Of a stretch of 50,347 bases of DNA, positions 15,235 through 24,507 are shown piece after piece (within the stretch, counting starts at the first letter, position 1; each line of letters begins with the position of its first letter). The stretch is from contig NZ_FRAC01000041.1 in NCBI RefSeq assembly GCF_900142215.1, positions 1 through 50,347 on the forward strand. The letters run 5' to 3'. The position numbers were made by a program, and so were the translations under genes. This stretch comes from Anaerocolumna jejuensis DSM 15929 (GTDB lineage Bacteria; Bacillota; Clostridia; Lachnospirales; Lachnospiraceae). The notes beneath the pieces are model-generated. The model was not told the origin of the DNA, searched no databases, and saw only the letters and a list, made by a program, of their open reading frames with translations.

Positions 15235-17186
15235 ACTATCATATCACTTAACTTTTCAGCATTCAGGATTTTTGCCAGGTAGGACGTATCCTTGGTAAGC
15301 TCGGCAAGGTCTGTAAAAACTCTTTTAAACTGCTCCTGGGCTCTTGCATCCAGTGCCAGCATAAGAATGATCTGAACCTTTTCATTTCCCCATTGAATGG
15401 GCTTCTTCAATGTAAGAAGCCCTATTCCTATTTTCCTTACATGCCCTTCAAAGGCATGGGGAACAGCAATGGAATCACCGATGGAAGTAGCCGAAAGTTC
15501 TTCCCTTTTAAAGGCTGACTCCACAAAGCCTTCTTCCACATATTTCTCATGGAGCAGGCGGCTTCCCAGGAGCCTTATCACTTCTTCCCTGGTCTTTAAG
15601 TCACATTTAAAAATGGATATTCTATCATCCATCAGAGAAAATAAGCTTTCATATTTTACTTTATCCGCTGCCTGGGCGGCCATAATATTCCCGTACAGTT
15701 TCTTTTCAATGGCAGTAATATCGCTTTCTGCCAGAATGGGGGATACAAAGAGGACCTCTATCCCTTCCAGCGAAAGGGGCACCGTTGAAATCACAAGGTC
15801 CTGATATCCCGGACGGACTTCATTCTCCGCATCCTTTACGGAAAGTACCTTGGTGATATTAATATGAGGAAATATCCGCTTTAGCTTTGCCTCAATAAAC
15901 TGGGAGGTGCCAAGCCCGCTGCCGCATACCACCACAATATTGGGATTATTCCTTGACTTTTGGGCTTTCTCTCTTTCCAGGCTGGCGCCAAGATAGATGG
16001 CAATATCGCAGATTTCATCCTCTCCCAGTTCCATACCGAACTTTTCTTTGATGCGCCTTGCGATAAAGGAAGCGACCTCTACTTCATATACCAGTTCTTC
16101 CTTTACCATATGTTTCATAGGATTGGACAGATGTATCCGGTGCCTCAGACGGTTGAACATCGCTTTTAGATGCATATAAAGGGCACATTTTAACATCTCA
16201 TCCCTGGGCAGGTTTTCATGAAAGACAATGCCTGCTTCCATTAATATTTCCTCCCAGCTCTGTAAATCCCAAGCTTCCCCTATATCCGCCTCCGGTATAT
16301 TCTCTTCCGCAGCCGGGGAGCTTGACCGGGTGTTCATTCCTTCCAGATTCATCATCAGATAGGCCATATCCCCCGGAGATAACGTAATGGAATACTCTGC
16401 TTCCAGCCTTTCGGACAGGTACCGGACAATGTTCCATTCCTTTTTATTTTGGTACGCTCTCAGTTCCGCTTCTCCAATGGTACAGCTTCTGCCCTTTTGT
16501 ATGCGCTTTGCCATAATGGCAAGCTGTATTACCAGCTCCGAATAGGCGGTATCAGCCAGCAAAAATTCAAATTTGTTTTCCGCATCCTGAATAATCGTAT
16601 TAATAGCTGCCAGGGGGATGCCTTCAAAAAAAGGCTGCAGCCGGTCTGCTATCTGATTTCCCTGTACGGATATGTTCTTCCTTATGATAGAGGCCTTTGC
16701 AATACGCAGCTGTCCTTCCTCTCCGATAAGGCGCATACCGTACTTGACCTTTTTTTCCACTATGATCCCCTGCTTTTTAAATAAAGGCTCCAATTCAATC
16801 ATACAGTTAACAATCGTTCCCTTGCTGACGAACATGGAATTGGCTATGGACTCCATGGAAATATATCCCTCTGCATCCAATAGCTTTAACGCCACAAAAT
16901 ATTTTCTGTTTTCCGGTATCAGATAAGAGGCTTCTTCTCCGTTTCGAAGAAGCTCATCCAGATAATCCTTTCCGTGGGAATCATATGTCAGCCATATCCC
17001 TTTCCCGGTTTTGGTATGAAGCACACATCCGCTTCTTTCTTCCGTTAATTCTCCGGAAATGCGCTTAATATCCGTCTTTACGGTGCGGGGACTGATATGC
17101 ATGACACCCGCAAGTTCAGCCACAGTGAAATCCCTGTTCTTCGTATACAGCAGTTCTAATAATTTCTTCTCCCGGGTCAATAGCAT
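15228..17186 (-). CDS. PRD-containing PTS regulator (MtlR/LicR-type activator)
   Basis: Transcriptional regulator controlled by PTS phosphorylation, 652 residues. Order of domains: N-terminal winged HTH (about 1-65, VAELAGVMHISPRTVKTDI), second HTH-like region (about 95-155), PRD1 (about 190-290), PRD2 (about 305-410), IIB-like domain with Cys421 (VVVCGSGLGTS), IIA-like domain with His577 (IAVPHAFEGH). PRD1 has Gln221 and Asn280 where the phosphorylatable histidines normally sit, and PRD2 keeps His339 but has Tyr398 in the other position. GAGGTGA precedes the start, and a TATAAT is at 17246-17251. It probably activates the neighbouring PTS operon. Confidence 0.93.
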   Translation of the reverse strand: MLLTREKKLLELLYTKNRDFTVAELAGVMHISPRTVKTDIKRISGELTEERSGCVLHTKTGKGIWLTYDSHGKDYLDELLRNGEEASYLIPENRKYFVALKLLDAEGYISMESIANSMFVSKGTIVNCMIELEPLFKKQGIIVEKKVKYGMRLIGEEGQLRIAKASIIRKNISVQGNQIADRLQPFFEGIPLAAINTIIQDAENKFEFLLADTAYSELVIQLAIMAKRIQKGRSCTIGEAELRAYQNKKEWNIVRYLSERLEAEYSITLSPGDMAYLMMNLEGMNTRSSSPAAEENIPEADIGEAWDLQSWEEILMEAGIVFHENLPRDEMLKCALYMHLKAMFNRLRHRIHLSNPMKHMVKEELVYEVEVASFIARRIKEKFGMELGEDEICDIAIYLGASLEREKAQKSRNNPNIVVVCGSGLGTSQFIEAKLKRIFPHINITKVLSVKDAENEVRPGYQDLVISTVPLSLEGIEVLFVSPILAESDITAIEKKLYGNIMAAQAADKVKYESLFSLMDDRISIFKCDLKTREEVIRLLGSRLLHEKYVEEGFVESAFKREELSATSIGDSIAVPHAFEGHVRKIGIGLLTLKKPIQWGNEKVQIILMLALDARAQEQFKRVFTDLAELTKDTSYLAKILNAEKLSDMIVK

Positions 17187-17245
17187 TGCTTCACCTCATT
17201 ACTTTTTACTGACGCAATTACCTATAGATCTCCCCACTCTCTCTT

Positions 17246-17251
17246 ATTATA
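17246..17251 (-). promoter_or_regulatory. -10 box of the PRD regulator gene
   Basis: TATAAT on the minus strand, about 60 bases before the start codon at 17186 and inside the 102-base gap after the thiolase gene. The -35 is poor (TTTTAC at 17-base spacing). Confidence 0.45.
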
Positions 17252-17288
17252 CCCCAAAGTTCGATTCCGTAAAAGACAAGCTTTCCGT

Positions 17289-18479
17289 TTATTCTGCCTT
17301 GGTAAAGTACATGGAGATTCCCTGTCCTCCGCCAATACACATGCTTATCATAGCATCCTTCTTCTCTGTTCTCTGAAGCTCATACAGAACCTTTACGGCC
17401 AGAACGACACCCGTTGCCCCAATTGGATGCCCGATGGAAATGCCTCCGCCGTATATATTGACCTTTTCCGCATCCAATCCCAAATCCCTGCGCACTGCGT
17501 AAGCCTGGCTTGCAAAGGCTTCATTGATTTCAAACATATCGATATCCTTTAGCTTCAAGGAAAGCTTACCGGCAAGCTTCTCACTGGAAAGCTTGGGTGC
17601 ATAGCCCATCAGCGCTCCGTCATTTCCGGCTACCGCAAAACCCTTGATGGTAAGTATGGGTTTAATACCAAGTTCCTTTGCTTTTTCTGCCGACATAAGA
17701 ATTACCGCAGCGGCTCCGTCATTTAAGCTGGAGGCATTTCCGGGGGTAACCGTACCGTCTTTTATAAAGCAGGGCTTTAATTTCTGGAGCTTTTCTATCG
17801 TAAGACCTTCCCTTGGCCCTTCGTCCGTATCAAAAACGGTAACGTCACCCTTTTTGCCCTTTAAATCAACTGGAAGGATTTCTTCCTGGAATCTGCCCTC
17901 CTTCACCGCCTTCAATGCCCTTCTATGGCTCTCTAAGGCAAAGCTGTCCTGCTCCTCCCTTGTAACCTGGTATTCCCTGGCAACATTCTCTGCCGTTACT
18001 CCGTTATGATAAGGTCCCAGAGGCCAGGTCAGGATATCGATTACACCATCCTCAAAGGACTTATGCCCCATTCTGGCTCCCCATCTGGCATCCTTGACAT
18101 AGTAGGGCAGCTGGGATAGGTTTTCCGTTCCCGCCGCTGCTACGATATCCGCATGCCCTGTCTGTATTTCCATTACGGCATCGGCTATGGCCTGCAGCCC
18201 TGAGCCGCACTGCCTGTTGACAGAATAAGCTGTGGTAGTATCGGGAAGTCCTGCCGTTAAGCTGACTGCCCTTGCAACAAAGCCGCATTCGGCAATCTGT
18301 CCTACCTGTCCTACGATTACCTCATCGATATCCTCCGGGGCAAGGCCTGCCCTTTTTACCGCTTCCTTCACTACCATTGCTCCCATATCAATAGCTGATA
18401 TATCTTTTAAGCTGCCCCCAAAGTTACCTATGGGAGTTCTGGTTCCGCTTACAATTACAACTTCTTTTAAATCTGCCAT
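17289..18479 (-). CDS. Acetyl-CoA acetyltransferase (thiolase)
   Basis: Thiolase condensing two acetyl-CoA or cleaving acetoacetyl-CoA, 396 residues. The nucleophilic Cys91 is in NRQCGSGLQAI, the active-site His is in GHPIGATG, and the second Cys is in CIGGGQG. I start it at the Met at 18479, with GGAG eight bases upstream; an earlier in-frame ATG at 18503 adds eight residues without a domain. It is last in the minus-strand CoA operon, 206 bases after the 3-hydroxyacyl-CoA dehydrogenase. A 15-bp tandem repeat array lies just upstream. Confidence 0.95.
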   Translation of the reverse strand: MADLKEVVIVSGTRTPIGNFGGSLKDISAIDMGAMVVKEAVKRAGLAPEDIDEVIVGQVGQIAECGFVARAVSLTAGLPDTTTAYSVNRQCGSGLQAIADAVMEIQTGHADIVAAAGTENLSQLPYYVKDARWGARMGHKSFEDGVIDILTWPLGPYHNGVTAENVAREYQVTREEQDSFALESHRRALKAVKEGRFQEEILPVDLKGKKGDVTVFDTDEGPREGLTIEKLQKLKPCFIKDGTVTPGNASSLNDGAAAVILMSAEKAKELGIKPILTIKGFAVAGNDGALMGYAPKLSSEKLAGKLSLKLKDIDMFEINEAFASQAYAVRRDLGLDAEKVNIYGGGISIGHPIGATGVVLAVKVLYELQRTEKKDAMISMCIGGGQGISMYFTKAE

Positions 18480-18519
18480 CGTAATTCTCCTCTTACTTTC
18501 CATCTGTTTATTTTTGCTC

Positions 18520-18579
18520 TGTACTTTCCTATACTTTGCTTTCCTGTATTGTGCTTTCCTGTATTGAGCTTTCCTGTGC
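18520..18579 (-). repeat. 15-bp tandem repeat, four copies, upstream of thiolase
   Basis: Four copies in exact 15-base register (18520, 18535, 18550, 18565). Read on the minus strand each holds an AGGAAAG or close variant that resembles a Shine-Dalgarno sequence. The array ends about 40 bases before the thiolase start codon, in what should be its leader. Confidence 0.85.
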
Positions 18580-18685
18580 TATGTTTTAGGCATATTCCAC
18601 CGAGCTTCGCTTCCCTTGGCTGCTTTTGCCAATGCTGTACCAACCAAGGTTACACTTCCATGGGCTGCATTTTCATTCCCGCTGC

Positions 18686-19531
18686 TTACTTATTATAAGA
18701 ATAAAATCCCTGCCCTGATTTTCTGCCAAGGTGCCCGGCTTTCACCATATTCTCCAGAATGGGGCAAGGTCTGTATTTACTGTCCCTGAAACCGTTATAA
18801 AGTCCTGTCATGGTTGCAAGCATCACATCGATTCCTACAAAATCACAAAGCTCCAGGGGACCCATAGGGTGGTTCGCTCCAAGCTTCATAGCCGTATCCA
18901 CATCTTCCGGCCTGCACCCTTCCATCACCAAAAAAGCAGCTTCATTCATCATGGGCACCAATATTCTATTTACAATAAAGCCCGGCAGCTCAGGACAATC
19001 CACAACCTCTTTCCCTATAGCGACGGCAAATTCTCTGACCGTCTGATAGGTTTCCTCGGATGTTGCAATTCCGCGGATTAGTTCTGCCAGTTTCATGACT
19101 GGGGCAGGATAGAAAAAGTGTATTCCCATAACCTTGTCCGGCCTTTTGGTAGCGGCAGCCATTTCTGAAATACTGAGGCCTGACGTATTGGATACGATAA
19201 CAGCACCTTCCTTTGCTGCCTCATCGGCTGCACGGAAAATCTCTTTCTTGATTTCCATCCTTTCCGGAACTGCTTCGATAATGATATCCGCCTCCCTTAA
19301 ATCCTTCATCTCCGTACTGTAACGGATTCGTTCCAGTATTTCCTGCTTTTGTCCTTCTGTCATAGTACCTTTTGCAACTTTTTTATTGAAAAGGTTCTCG
19401 ATATTTGCCCTTGCTTTTGAAAGTGCCGGTTCGTAGGTATCCACATTCACCACTTCAAAGCCTGCCTGGGCACAGGTCTGTGCGATTCCGCCTCCCATTA
19501 ATCCGGCTCCGATAACTGCTGCCTTTAACAT
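18686..19531 (-). CDS. hbd: 3-hydroxybutyryl-CoA dehydrogenase
   Basis: NAD(P)-dependent oxidoreductase interconverting acetoacetyl-CoA and 3-hydroxybutyryl-CoA, 281 residues, standard length. The Rossmann loop GAGLMGGGIAQ is at 8-18, the catalytic region HFFYPAPVMKLAELI near 138 carries the active His, and the C-terminal dimerisation domain has GPLELCDFVGIDV. AAAGGT is upstream of the start. It lies between the CoA-transferase and thiolase genes. No crotonase or acyl-CoA dehydrogenase gene accompanies it, unlike the classical butyrate operon. Confidence 0.96.
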   Translation of the reverse strand: MLKAAVIGAGLMGGGIAQTCAQAGFEVVNVDTYEPALSKARANIENLFNKKVAKGTMTEGQKQEILERIRYSTEMKDLREADIIIEAVPERMEIKKEIFRAADEAAKEGAVIVSNTSGLSISEMAAATKRPDKVMGIHFFYPAPVMKLAELIRGIATSEETYQTVREFAVAIGKEVVDCPELPGFIVNRILVPMMNEAAFLVMEGCRPEDVDTAMKLGANHPMGPLELCDFVGIDVMLATMTGLYNGFRDSKYRPCPILENMVKAGHLGRKSGQGFYSYNK

Positions 19532-19663
19532 AATTTATACCTTTAATACCCCAAGCCTGCCGGAAGGCAAGCCTGCAATACTGCCACAATTAAAACCAGG
19601 TTGAAGGAATACAACGTGGCATCCTTTCTGCTTTTAATTTTCCTCCAACCCTTCATCCATTCT

Positions 19664-21244
19664 TTAATCTGATATTTTATCTTTCAAACCAAAAGTTCCC
19701 TCCTGAATAAAGAGTGCCTTATCCATTTCCTTCAGCACAGGACTTATGATTGGCTTAAAATCCATCCGGTCCAGAATATCCTTTTTCAGCTCCAGGCCCG
19801 GAGCAATTTCCGTAAGGACCACTCCCTCTTCTGCCAGCTCAAAGACCGCCCGTTCCGTAACAATTACAACCGCCTGTTTTTTCCTTCTGGCAAGGGGGCC
19901 GTTAAAGGATATCTGCGCTACCTGGTTCACCATTTTCTTAATCTTGCCTTCTTTTTTGATAACCAGCTTCCCGTCTTCGAATCCATATTCCGCTCCTCCA
20001 GCCGTAAATGTCCCAAGAAACACCACCTTCTTGGCATTCTGGGTGATATCTATAAACCCTCCGGCCCCGGTACACCGGGTTCCCATCCTGGTGGAATTGA
20101 CATTGCCGGAGCCATCCAGCTCTCCCAGGCCCATAAAGGTCAAGTCCACTCCGGCACCGTTATAATAATCCATCTGCTCATGGTGGCCGATCATAGCACA
20201 CAGATTCTGCCCGATGCCAAAATCAATGCCACCCGCCTGTACTCCTCCGTAAATTCCGGATTCCACCGTTATCATGATATCCTCGGAAATGCCTTCCTCA
20301 CTGCATATCTTACCTACCATATCGTTGGGAATACCCGTACCCAAATTCACCACCGCACCGGGATACAATTCCAGGGTTCCCCTTCTGGCTATGAACTTTC
20401 TTTCATTGAAGGGTGCCGGCTCAATATTACTCCGAGGTACCCTGAGCTGTCCGGAGTAAGAGGGGTCAAAGTACCAGGAGGACGTCTGCCTGTGGTCCGT
20501 CAAAGGATTCTCACAAACCACAATGGCATCTATAAATACCCCTGGAACGGTCACTTCCTTGGGATTCAGGGTTCCAAAGGCCGCCACCCTCTTAACCTGG
20601 GCGATTACCTTGCCGCCATAGCGTTTTGCTGCCAGAACCGCCGGGAGCACCTCCAGCTTCATTGCTTCCTCCGTAGTCGTCAGATTTCCCATTTCATCGC
20701 AGACAGTCCCCCGGATAAGGCAGACATCAATAGGAATCTCCCGGTAAAACATGTATTCTTTCCCATGGTAGGTCAGGATTTCCGTTATATCTTCAAGTGC
20801 CTTGGTCCTTTCATTCATCTTGCCGCCCTCAATGCGGGGGTCAATAAAAGTTCCAAGCCCTACCTTTGACATCTTGCCCGGAAGTCCGCAGGCCATGCTA
20901 CGGTACAACTGGGCTATCTGCCCCTGGGGCAGACAGTATGCTTCCACCTTGCTTTCGGCTATCATCTCCATCCATCTCGGCTGGAGCCCCCAATGGGAGC
21001 CGATAATCCTTTTCACCAGCCCCTCATGGGCTAAATGCTGGATTCCGTCTTTTCTGTCACTCTGTCCGCAGGAATGGAGCAGGGTCAGGTTCCCCGGATG
21101 CCCTGTCTCATCAAAGCTTTTCTCAATTTCCTTTAAGATGGACTCACTGGCGCTGACCAGGGTCATTGCCACGGGACAGAGGGTATCCCCATCCTGAATC
21201 ATGGCTGCGGCTTCCTTTGCTGTCACAAAATTTGCTTTTATCAT
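19664..21244 (-). CDS. Acyl-CoA:carboxylate CoA-transferase (fused alpha-beta, YdiF/Pct type)
   Basis: Family I CoA-transferase moving CoA between short-chain acids, 526 residues, with alpha and beta halves in one chain. The catalytic glutamate is Glu328 in TVESGIYGG, preceded by NLGTGIPNDM. Its start overlaps the stop of the acyl-CoA ligase gene (ATGA), with AGAGG upstream, so the two are coupled. Substrates in this family include propionate, acetate, acetoacetate and 3-hydroxybutyrate; the dehydrogenase and thiolase that follow favour a C4 or similar 3-oxygenated acid. Confidence 0.93.
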   Translation of the reverse strand: MIKANFVTAKEAAAMIQDGDTLCPVAMTLVSASESILKEIEKSFDETGHPGNLTLLHSCGQSDRKDGIQHLAHEGLVKRIIGSHWGLQPRWMEMIAESKVEAYCLPQGQIAQLYRSMACGLPGKMSKVGLGTFIDPRIEGGKMNERTKALEDITEILTYHGKEYMFYREIPIDVCLIRGTVCDEMGNLTTTEEAMKLEVLPAVLAAKRYGGKVIAQVKRVAAFGTLNPKEVTVPGVFIDAIVVCENPLTDHRQTSSWYFDPSYSGQLRVPRSNIEPAPFNERKFIARRGTLELYPGAVVNLGTGIPNDMVGKICSEEGISEDIMITVESGIYGGVQAGGIDFGIGQNLCAMIGHHEQMDYYNGAGVDLTFMGLGELDGSGNVNSTRMGTRCTGAGGFIDITQNAKKVVFLGTFTAGGAEYGFEDGKLVIKKEGKIKKMVNQVAQISFNGPLARRKKQAVVIVTERAVFELAEEGVVLTEIAPGLELKKDILDRMDFKPIISPVLKEMDKALFIQEGTFGLKDKISD

Positions 21245-22872
21245 AGGATATCCTCTCTTTCATCATTTTCCTCTAACATTTTCCGGAGGATTTTTTTGTC
21301 TGTCTTCATCCCGGGTGTCTTTGGTATCCCCTCCAGAAAGAGGTATTTGACCGGTATCTTGAACCTTGCCATTTTGGGCTCCAGGGCTTTTTTTATGTCC
21401 TCTTCCCTGACCTTTTGCCCTCCGGAAATTACAACAGCGGCTGCGGCTGCTTCCCCATAAAGGGTATCCCTTATTCCCACTACTGCCGCATCCCTGATAA
21501 AGGGCAGCTTCATCAATTCCTCTTCCACATCGGTACACCATATCTTTTCGCCGCCACGGTTAATCATATCCTTCTTCCGGTCGACGATGTATACATAGCC
21601 TTCCTCGTTCAGATATCCCATATCACCGGTATTCAGCCAGTGCTCCGAATCTATGAGCTTTGTATCCAGCTTGTAATAACCTCCGGTAACAACATTTCCC
21701 CTTATCCACACTTCACCGGTCTTAAGATATTCCTGTTCCTTTCCCGTCTCATCCAATATCTTAAGCTCCAGACCGGGAACAGGCTTTCCGGCTGCCCCTG
21801 CGAAAATACTGGTGGGGGCATCCCCCGGAAATATAATCCCAGGTGATGAGGTTTCCGTCATGCCGTACACCACCTGGATTTTTGCCTGGGGCAGCCATTT
21901 ATGAAGCTCTCTCAGCTTTTCCGTAGGCATGTAACTGCCGCCGCAGGCGAGAATTCTAAGGCTCGTAAGCTCGGGATAATCCCTCTTATGCTCTAACATC
22001 AGGCTGTATACGGTAGGCGCTCCATGCATAAAGGTAATGCCGTTCTGCCGGATGCAGTCTAATATCCTGACGGCGTCATACCGCTTGTACAGGTAAACCG
22101 TTCCGCCGGTGTATACGAACAGGCCCAGAAGTGCAACCATTCCGGTAATATGGTAAACAGGCACCGGTATGATGGTCTTATCCTGGGGAGTGACCCCAAG
22201 TATCTTATGGTAAATAGTCACCGCATTCATGACATTGTAATTCCTGAGTTTTACACCCTTGCTTTGAGAGGTGGTACCAGAGGTGAACATGATAATTACT
22301 TCATCCGGCAGGTTCCCCTCTCCAACACCTTCTTCTTCACAAAAGTCCCTTTGCAGAAGATGCCGGAAACCAAATCCCGTTTCTTCGTTTTCTGTCTTCA
22401 ACAGCCTGATACCGGCCTCCTCATAGGGCTTCATCCAGTCTTCAAAAGTTTCACTGTATATCAGAACCTCCAGGTCCGCTTTTAAAATAAGGGGCGCTAC
22501 TTCTGTCTCCTTGTATTTCGTGGGAAAAGGAACGGTAACAGCGCCTAATTTCACAGCCGCGAAAAATGCCGTGGCAAACTCAATACTGTTATGCAGCAGA
22601 AGCCCCAGGTGCTTTCCTTTGGTCACCTGCAGCTCATTTTTCAGCCACCATGCCATCCTGTCCGTCATAGTAAGGAATTCCCGGTATGTATAGGAGCGCT
22701 CCCAATTATCGCAAAATAATATCTTATCCGGATACCGCTCCGCTGACAGCTTCAATGCATGATACAGACTATCCGGCATATCGGTATAAGATAGGACAGG
22801 TATCCCATTAAATACTGTATTCTCCATATTCTGGGTAATGGAGTCATCCCACAGCATGCTTCCTTTTATCAT
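21241..22872 (-). CDS. AMP-forming acyl-CoA synthetase
   Basis: Ligase making acyl-CoA from a carboxylic acid, ATP and CoA, about 543 residues. Motifs: MFTSGTTSQSKGVKL (P-loop), YGMTETSS, NTGDMGYLNEEGYVYI followed by DRKKDMINRGGEKI, and the C-terminal catalytic lysine near PKTPGMKTDKK. The start is uncertain: in-frame GTG at 22917 and ATGs at 22890, 22872 and 22857 are possible. I take 22872 because GAGG lies about six bases upstream. First gene of the CoA operon, downstream of a TTGACA promoter and a LacI-type operator. Having both a ligase and a CoA-transferase for activation in one operon is unusual. Confidence 0.92.
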   Translation of the reverse strand: MIKGSMLWDDSITQNMENTVFNGIPVLSYTDMPDSLYHALKLSAERYPDKILFCDNWERSYTYREFLTMTDRMAWWLKNELQVTKGKHLGLLLHNSIEFATAFFAAVKLGAVTVPFPTKYKETEVAPLILKADLEVLIYSETFEDWMKPYEEAGIRLLKTENEETGFGFRHLLQRDFCEEEGVGEGNLPDEVIIMFTSGTTSQSKGVKLRNYNVMNAVTIYHKILGVTPQDKTIIPVPVYHITGMVALLGLFVYTGGTVYLYKRYDAVRILDCIRQNGITFMHGAPTVYSLMLEHKRDYPELTSLRILACGGSYMPTEKLRELHKWLPQAKIQVVYGMTETSSPGIIFPGDAPTSIFAGAAGKPVPGLELKILDETGKEQEYLKTGEVWIRGNVVTGGYYKLDTKLIDSEHWLNTGDMGYLNEEGYVYIVDRKKDMINRGGEKIWCTDVEEELMKLPFIRDAAVVGIRDTLYGEAAAAAVVISGGQKVREEDIKKALEPKMARFKIPVKYLFLEGIPKTPGMKTDKKILRKMLEENDEREDIL

Positions 22873-22972
22873 ACCCTTCCTCTTTTCCATGTTACTGTTA
22901 ATTGTACCTGACAGCACCCAACAGCATAAATCCTTCCGCTATTTTGAATAATGCTCCCATTAGGTATTGATA

Positions 22973-22994
22973 TTTATGAGAACGCTCCCATAAA
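22973..22994. promoter_or_regulatory. LacI-type operator
   Basis: A 22-base near-palindrome centred on CG, with TTTATG at the left edge and CATAAA at the right; only four positions break the symmetry. It lies a few bases downstream of the predicted transcription start of the ligase operon, the usual place for repression. Confidence 0.75.
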
Positions 22995-23008
22995 TAATTC
23001 ATGAACTT

Positions 23009-23038
23009 ATCATAATACTGGAACTATGCTCTTGTCAA
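23009..23038 (-). promoter_or_regulatory. Promoter of the CoA operon
   Basis: On the minus strand a perfect TTGACA (23033-23038) is followed after 18 bases by TATGAT (23009-23014), one mismatch from consensus. Predicted start near 23002, directly before the operator at 22973-22994. Confidence 0.75.
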
Positions 23039-23188
23039 TTATGTAGAATCACTATTTTTTACTTTAAACTTTGTGCATATTTTTTCTGAATTTCAAAGTA
23101 ATTAACCATTACCTGGCACTTGAAGGGATTTTTTTTAATTTGAATCAAATAAGTAATATTTTATGATACCGCTCCCACTTATTTTAAC

Positions 23189-23217
23189 TTTTCATCTATA
23201 TTTCTATGTGCTATAAT
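23189..23217 (+). promoter_or_regulatory. Promoter of the lacI-family gene
   Basis: TATAAT at 23212-23217 with TTTTCA 17 bases upstream. The GCTCCCA half site at 23171 lies just before it, allowing autoregulation. Confidence 0.55.
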
Positions 23218-23278
23218 GGTGATAAATTGAAATTGCTGCTTTATTCGCTTTTAAATTCTTCGGAAAAGAGGGGTAAGT

Positions 23279-24292
23279 TTGTCCAAGAAAATAGACATTG
23301 AATATATTGCTAAGGAGTCAGGTGTTTCCCGCTCCACTGTCTCCAGAGTACTTATGAATAGCACGAATGTGAAGGAAGAAACAAGAACCAGGATATTAGA
23401 GGTAATGGAAAAGGCTAATTACCATCCCAGCATTGTAGCCAGGGGACTGGCTACCGGCAGGCTCAATATGGTTGCCCTCATCGTAAGTGATATCCGGAAT
23501 CCATTTTATGCGGAGCTTATCTGGGTCATCAATAACAGCCTTCGTGAAAAGGGCTACCTTATGACCTTATATAACAGTTCCCAGATAGCCGGCGAAAACG
23601 ACCAGCATCTGCAGAAACTATTAGATTACGGTTTTTCCGGTATTATTATAGCAGATGCCCGTAATGAAAAATCCTTTGGTGAAATCTTAAAGGGTGCTTC
23701 CTGCCCCATTGTCCTTGTTAACCGAGAAATTGATTTTATGGCAGGGTATGACAGCATCTCCATAGACAATAAAATGGGCGGCTACCTCGCTGCCACTCAT
23801 CTGCTGTCACTGGGACACCGGAAAATAGCAATGCTTCGGGGACCGGAAATCTCCACTACCAGTCAGAAACGGTATGAAGGATATCTGCATGCTCTTAAGG
23901 AATATCATATTGAGCCTAATCCCTCCTATGTCCGCTGCGGAACCCTGAATATGGAATCCGGCCAGCATTTTGCCCGTAAGGTACTCATGGGCCCTGATGC
24001 ACCTACCGCCGCTTTTATCGGAGGTGATTTGATGACCTATGGCGTAATGGATGAATTGATACGGAATGGAATACGGATACCGGAAGATATCAGCATCGTA
24101 GGTTTTGACGACATCCCTTTATCCGGCACCAGCTTCATCAAGCTTACCACTGTAAGCCATCCTTATGACAAGATAGGGACTTTGGTGGCAGACCGGATCA
24201 TAGAGCGCATTAACGGCAATGATGAGCCTACCGCAAAGATAGTCCTTACCCCCACCTTAAAAATCCGTTCAAGTACAAGGGCGCTTAATTAA
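23279..24292 (+). CDS. LacI family transcriptional regulator
   Basis: DNA-binding repressor, 337 residues. The N-terminal LacI HTH reads YIAKESGVSRSTVSRVL, followed by the hinge YHPSIVARGLATGR and a periplasmic-binding-protein-like ligand domain (about 62-335) with VGFDDIPLSG. The start codon is TTG, with GAGGGG about five bases upstream. It is divergent from the CoA operon and an operator lies between them, so it very probably represses that operon. LacI regulators usually sense sugars, and its pairing with short-chain acyl-CoA genes is notable. Confidence 0.94.
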   Translation: MSKKIDIEYIAKESGVSRSTVSRVLMNSTNVKEETRTRILEVMEKANYHPSIVARGLATGRLNMVALIVSDIRNPFYAELIWVINNSLREKGYLMTLYNSSQIAGENDQHLQKLLDYGFSGIIIADARNEKSFGEILKGASCPIVLVNREIDFMAGYDSISIDNKMGGYLAATHLLSLGHRKIAMLRGPEISTTSQKRYEGYLHALKEYHIEPNPSYVRCGTLNMESGQHFARKVLMGPDAPTAAFIGGDLMTYGVMDELIRNGIRIPEDISIVGFDDIPLSGTSFIKLTTVSHPYDKIGTLVADRIIERINGNDEPTAKIVLTPTLKIRSSTRALN

Positions 24293-24507
24293 AGATTACC
24301 AAAAGCATAACAAAAAAAGAACTATACAGTTTTCCTTTATAACCATACCTGTGACACATTACCAGTTTCATATGCAATAAATTTTAATTTCCTTTTTTAA
24401 TGCATACAAAACTGAAAACATGTCTTTCAGGCAGCGGGTCGGAAGAAAAGCTATATGGTTCTTTTTCGCATCTTATTCCGTCTGTGAAAGCCAGACTGCT
24501 TTCAAGC

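Larger units (their letters stand above)
22953..23177. repeat. Three GCTCCCA operator-like half sites
   Basis: GCTCCCA occurs at 22953-22959, 22984-22990 and 23171-23177 in the ligase/lacI intergenic region. It matches one half of the TGGGAGCGCTCCCA-type operators known for some LacI-family sugar regulators such as CelR. Only the middle copy has a good second half. Confidence 0.6.

Noticed and set aside
18589..18685. Stop-free stretch between the thiolase and hbd genes, considered as a small gene or pseudogene
   Set aside because: No start codon with a ribosome site, and no similarity to crotonase or other expected genes.
20180..20869. 229-codon open frame antisense to the CoA-transferase gene
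   Set aside because: Shadow frame of a well-supported gene; its protein shows no motif.
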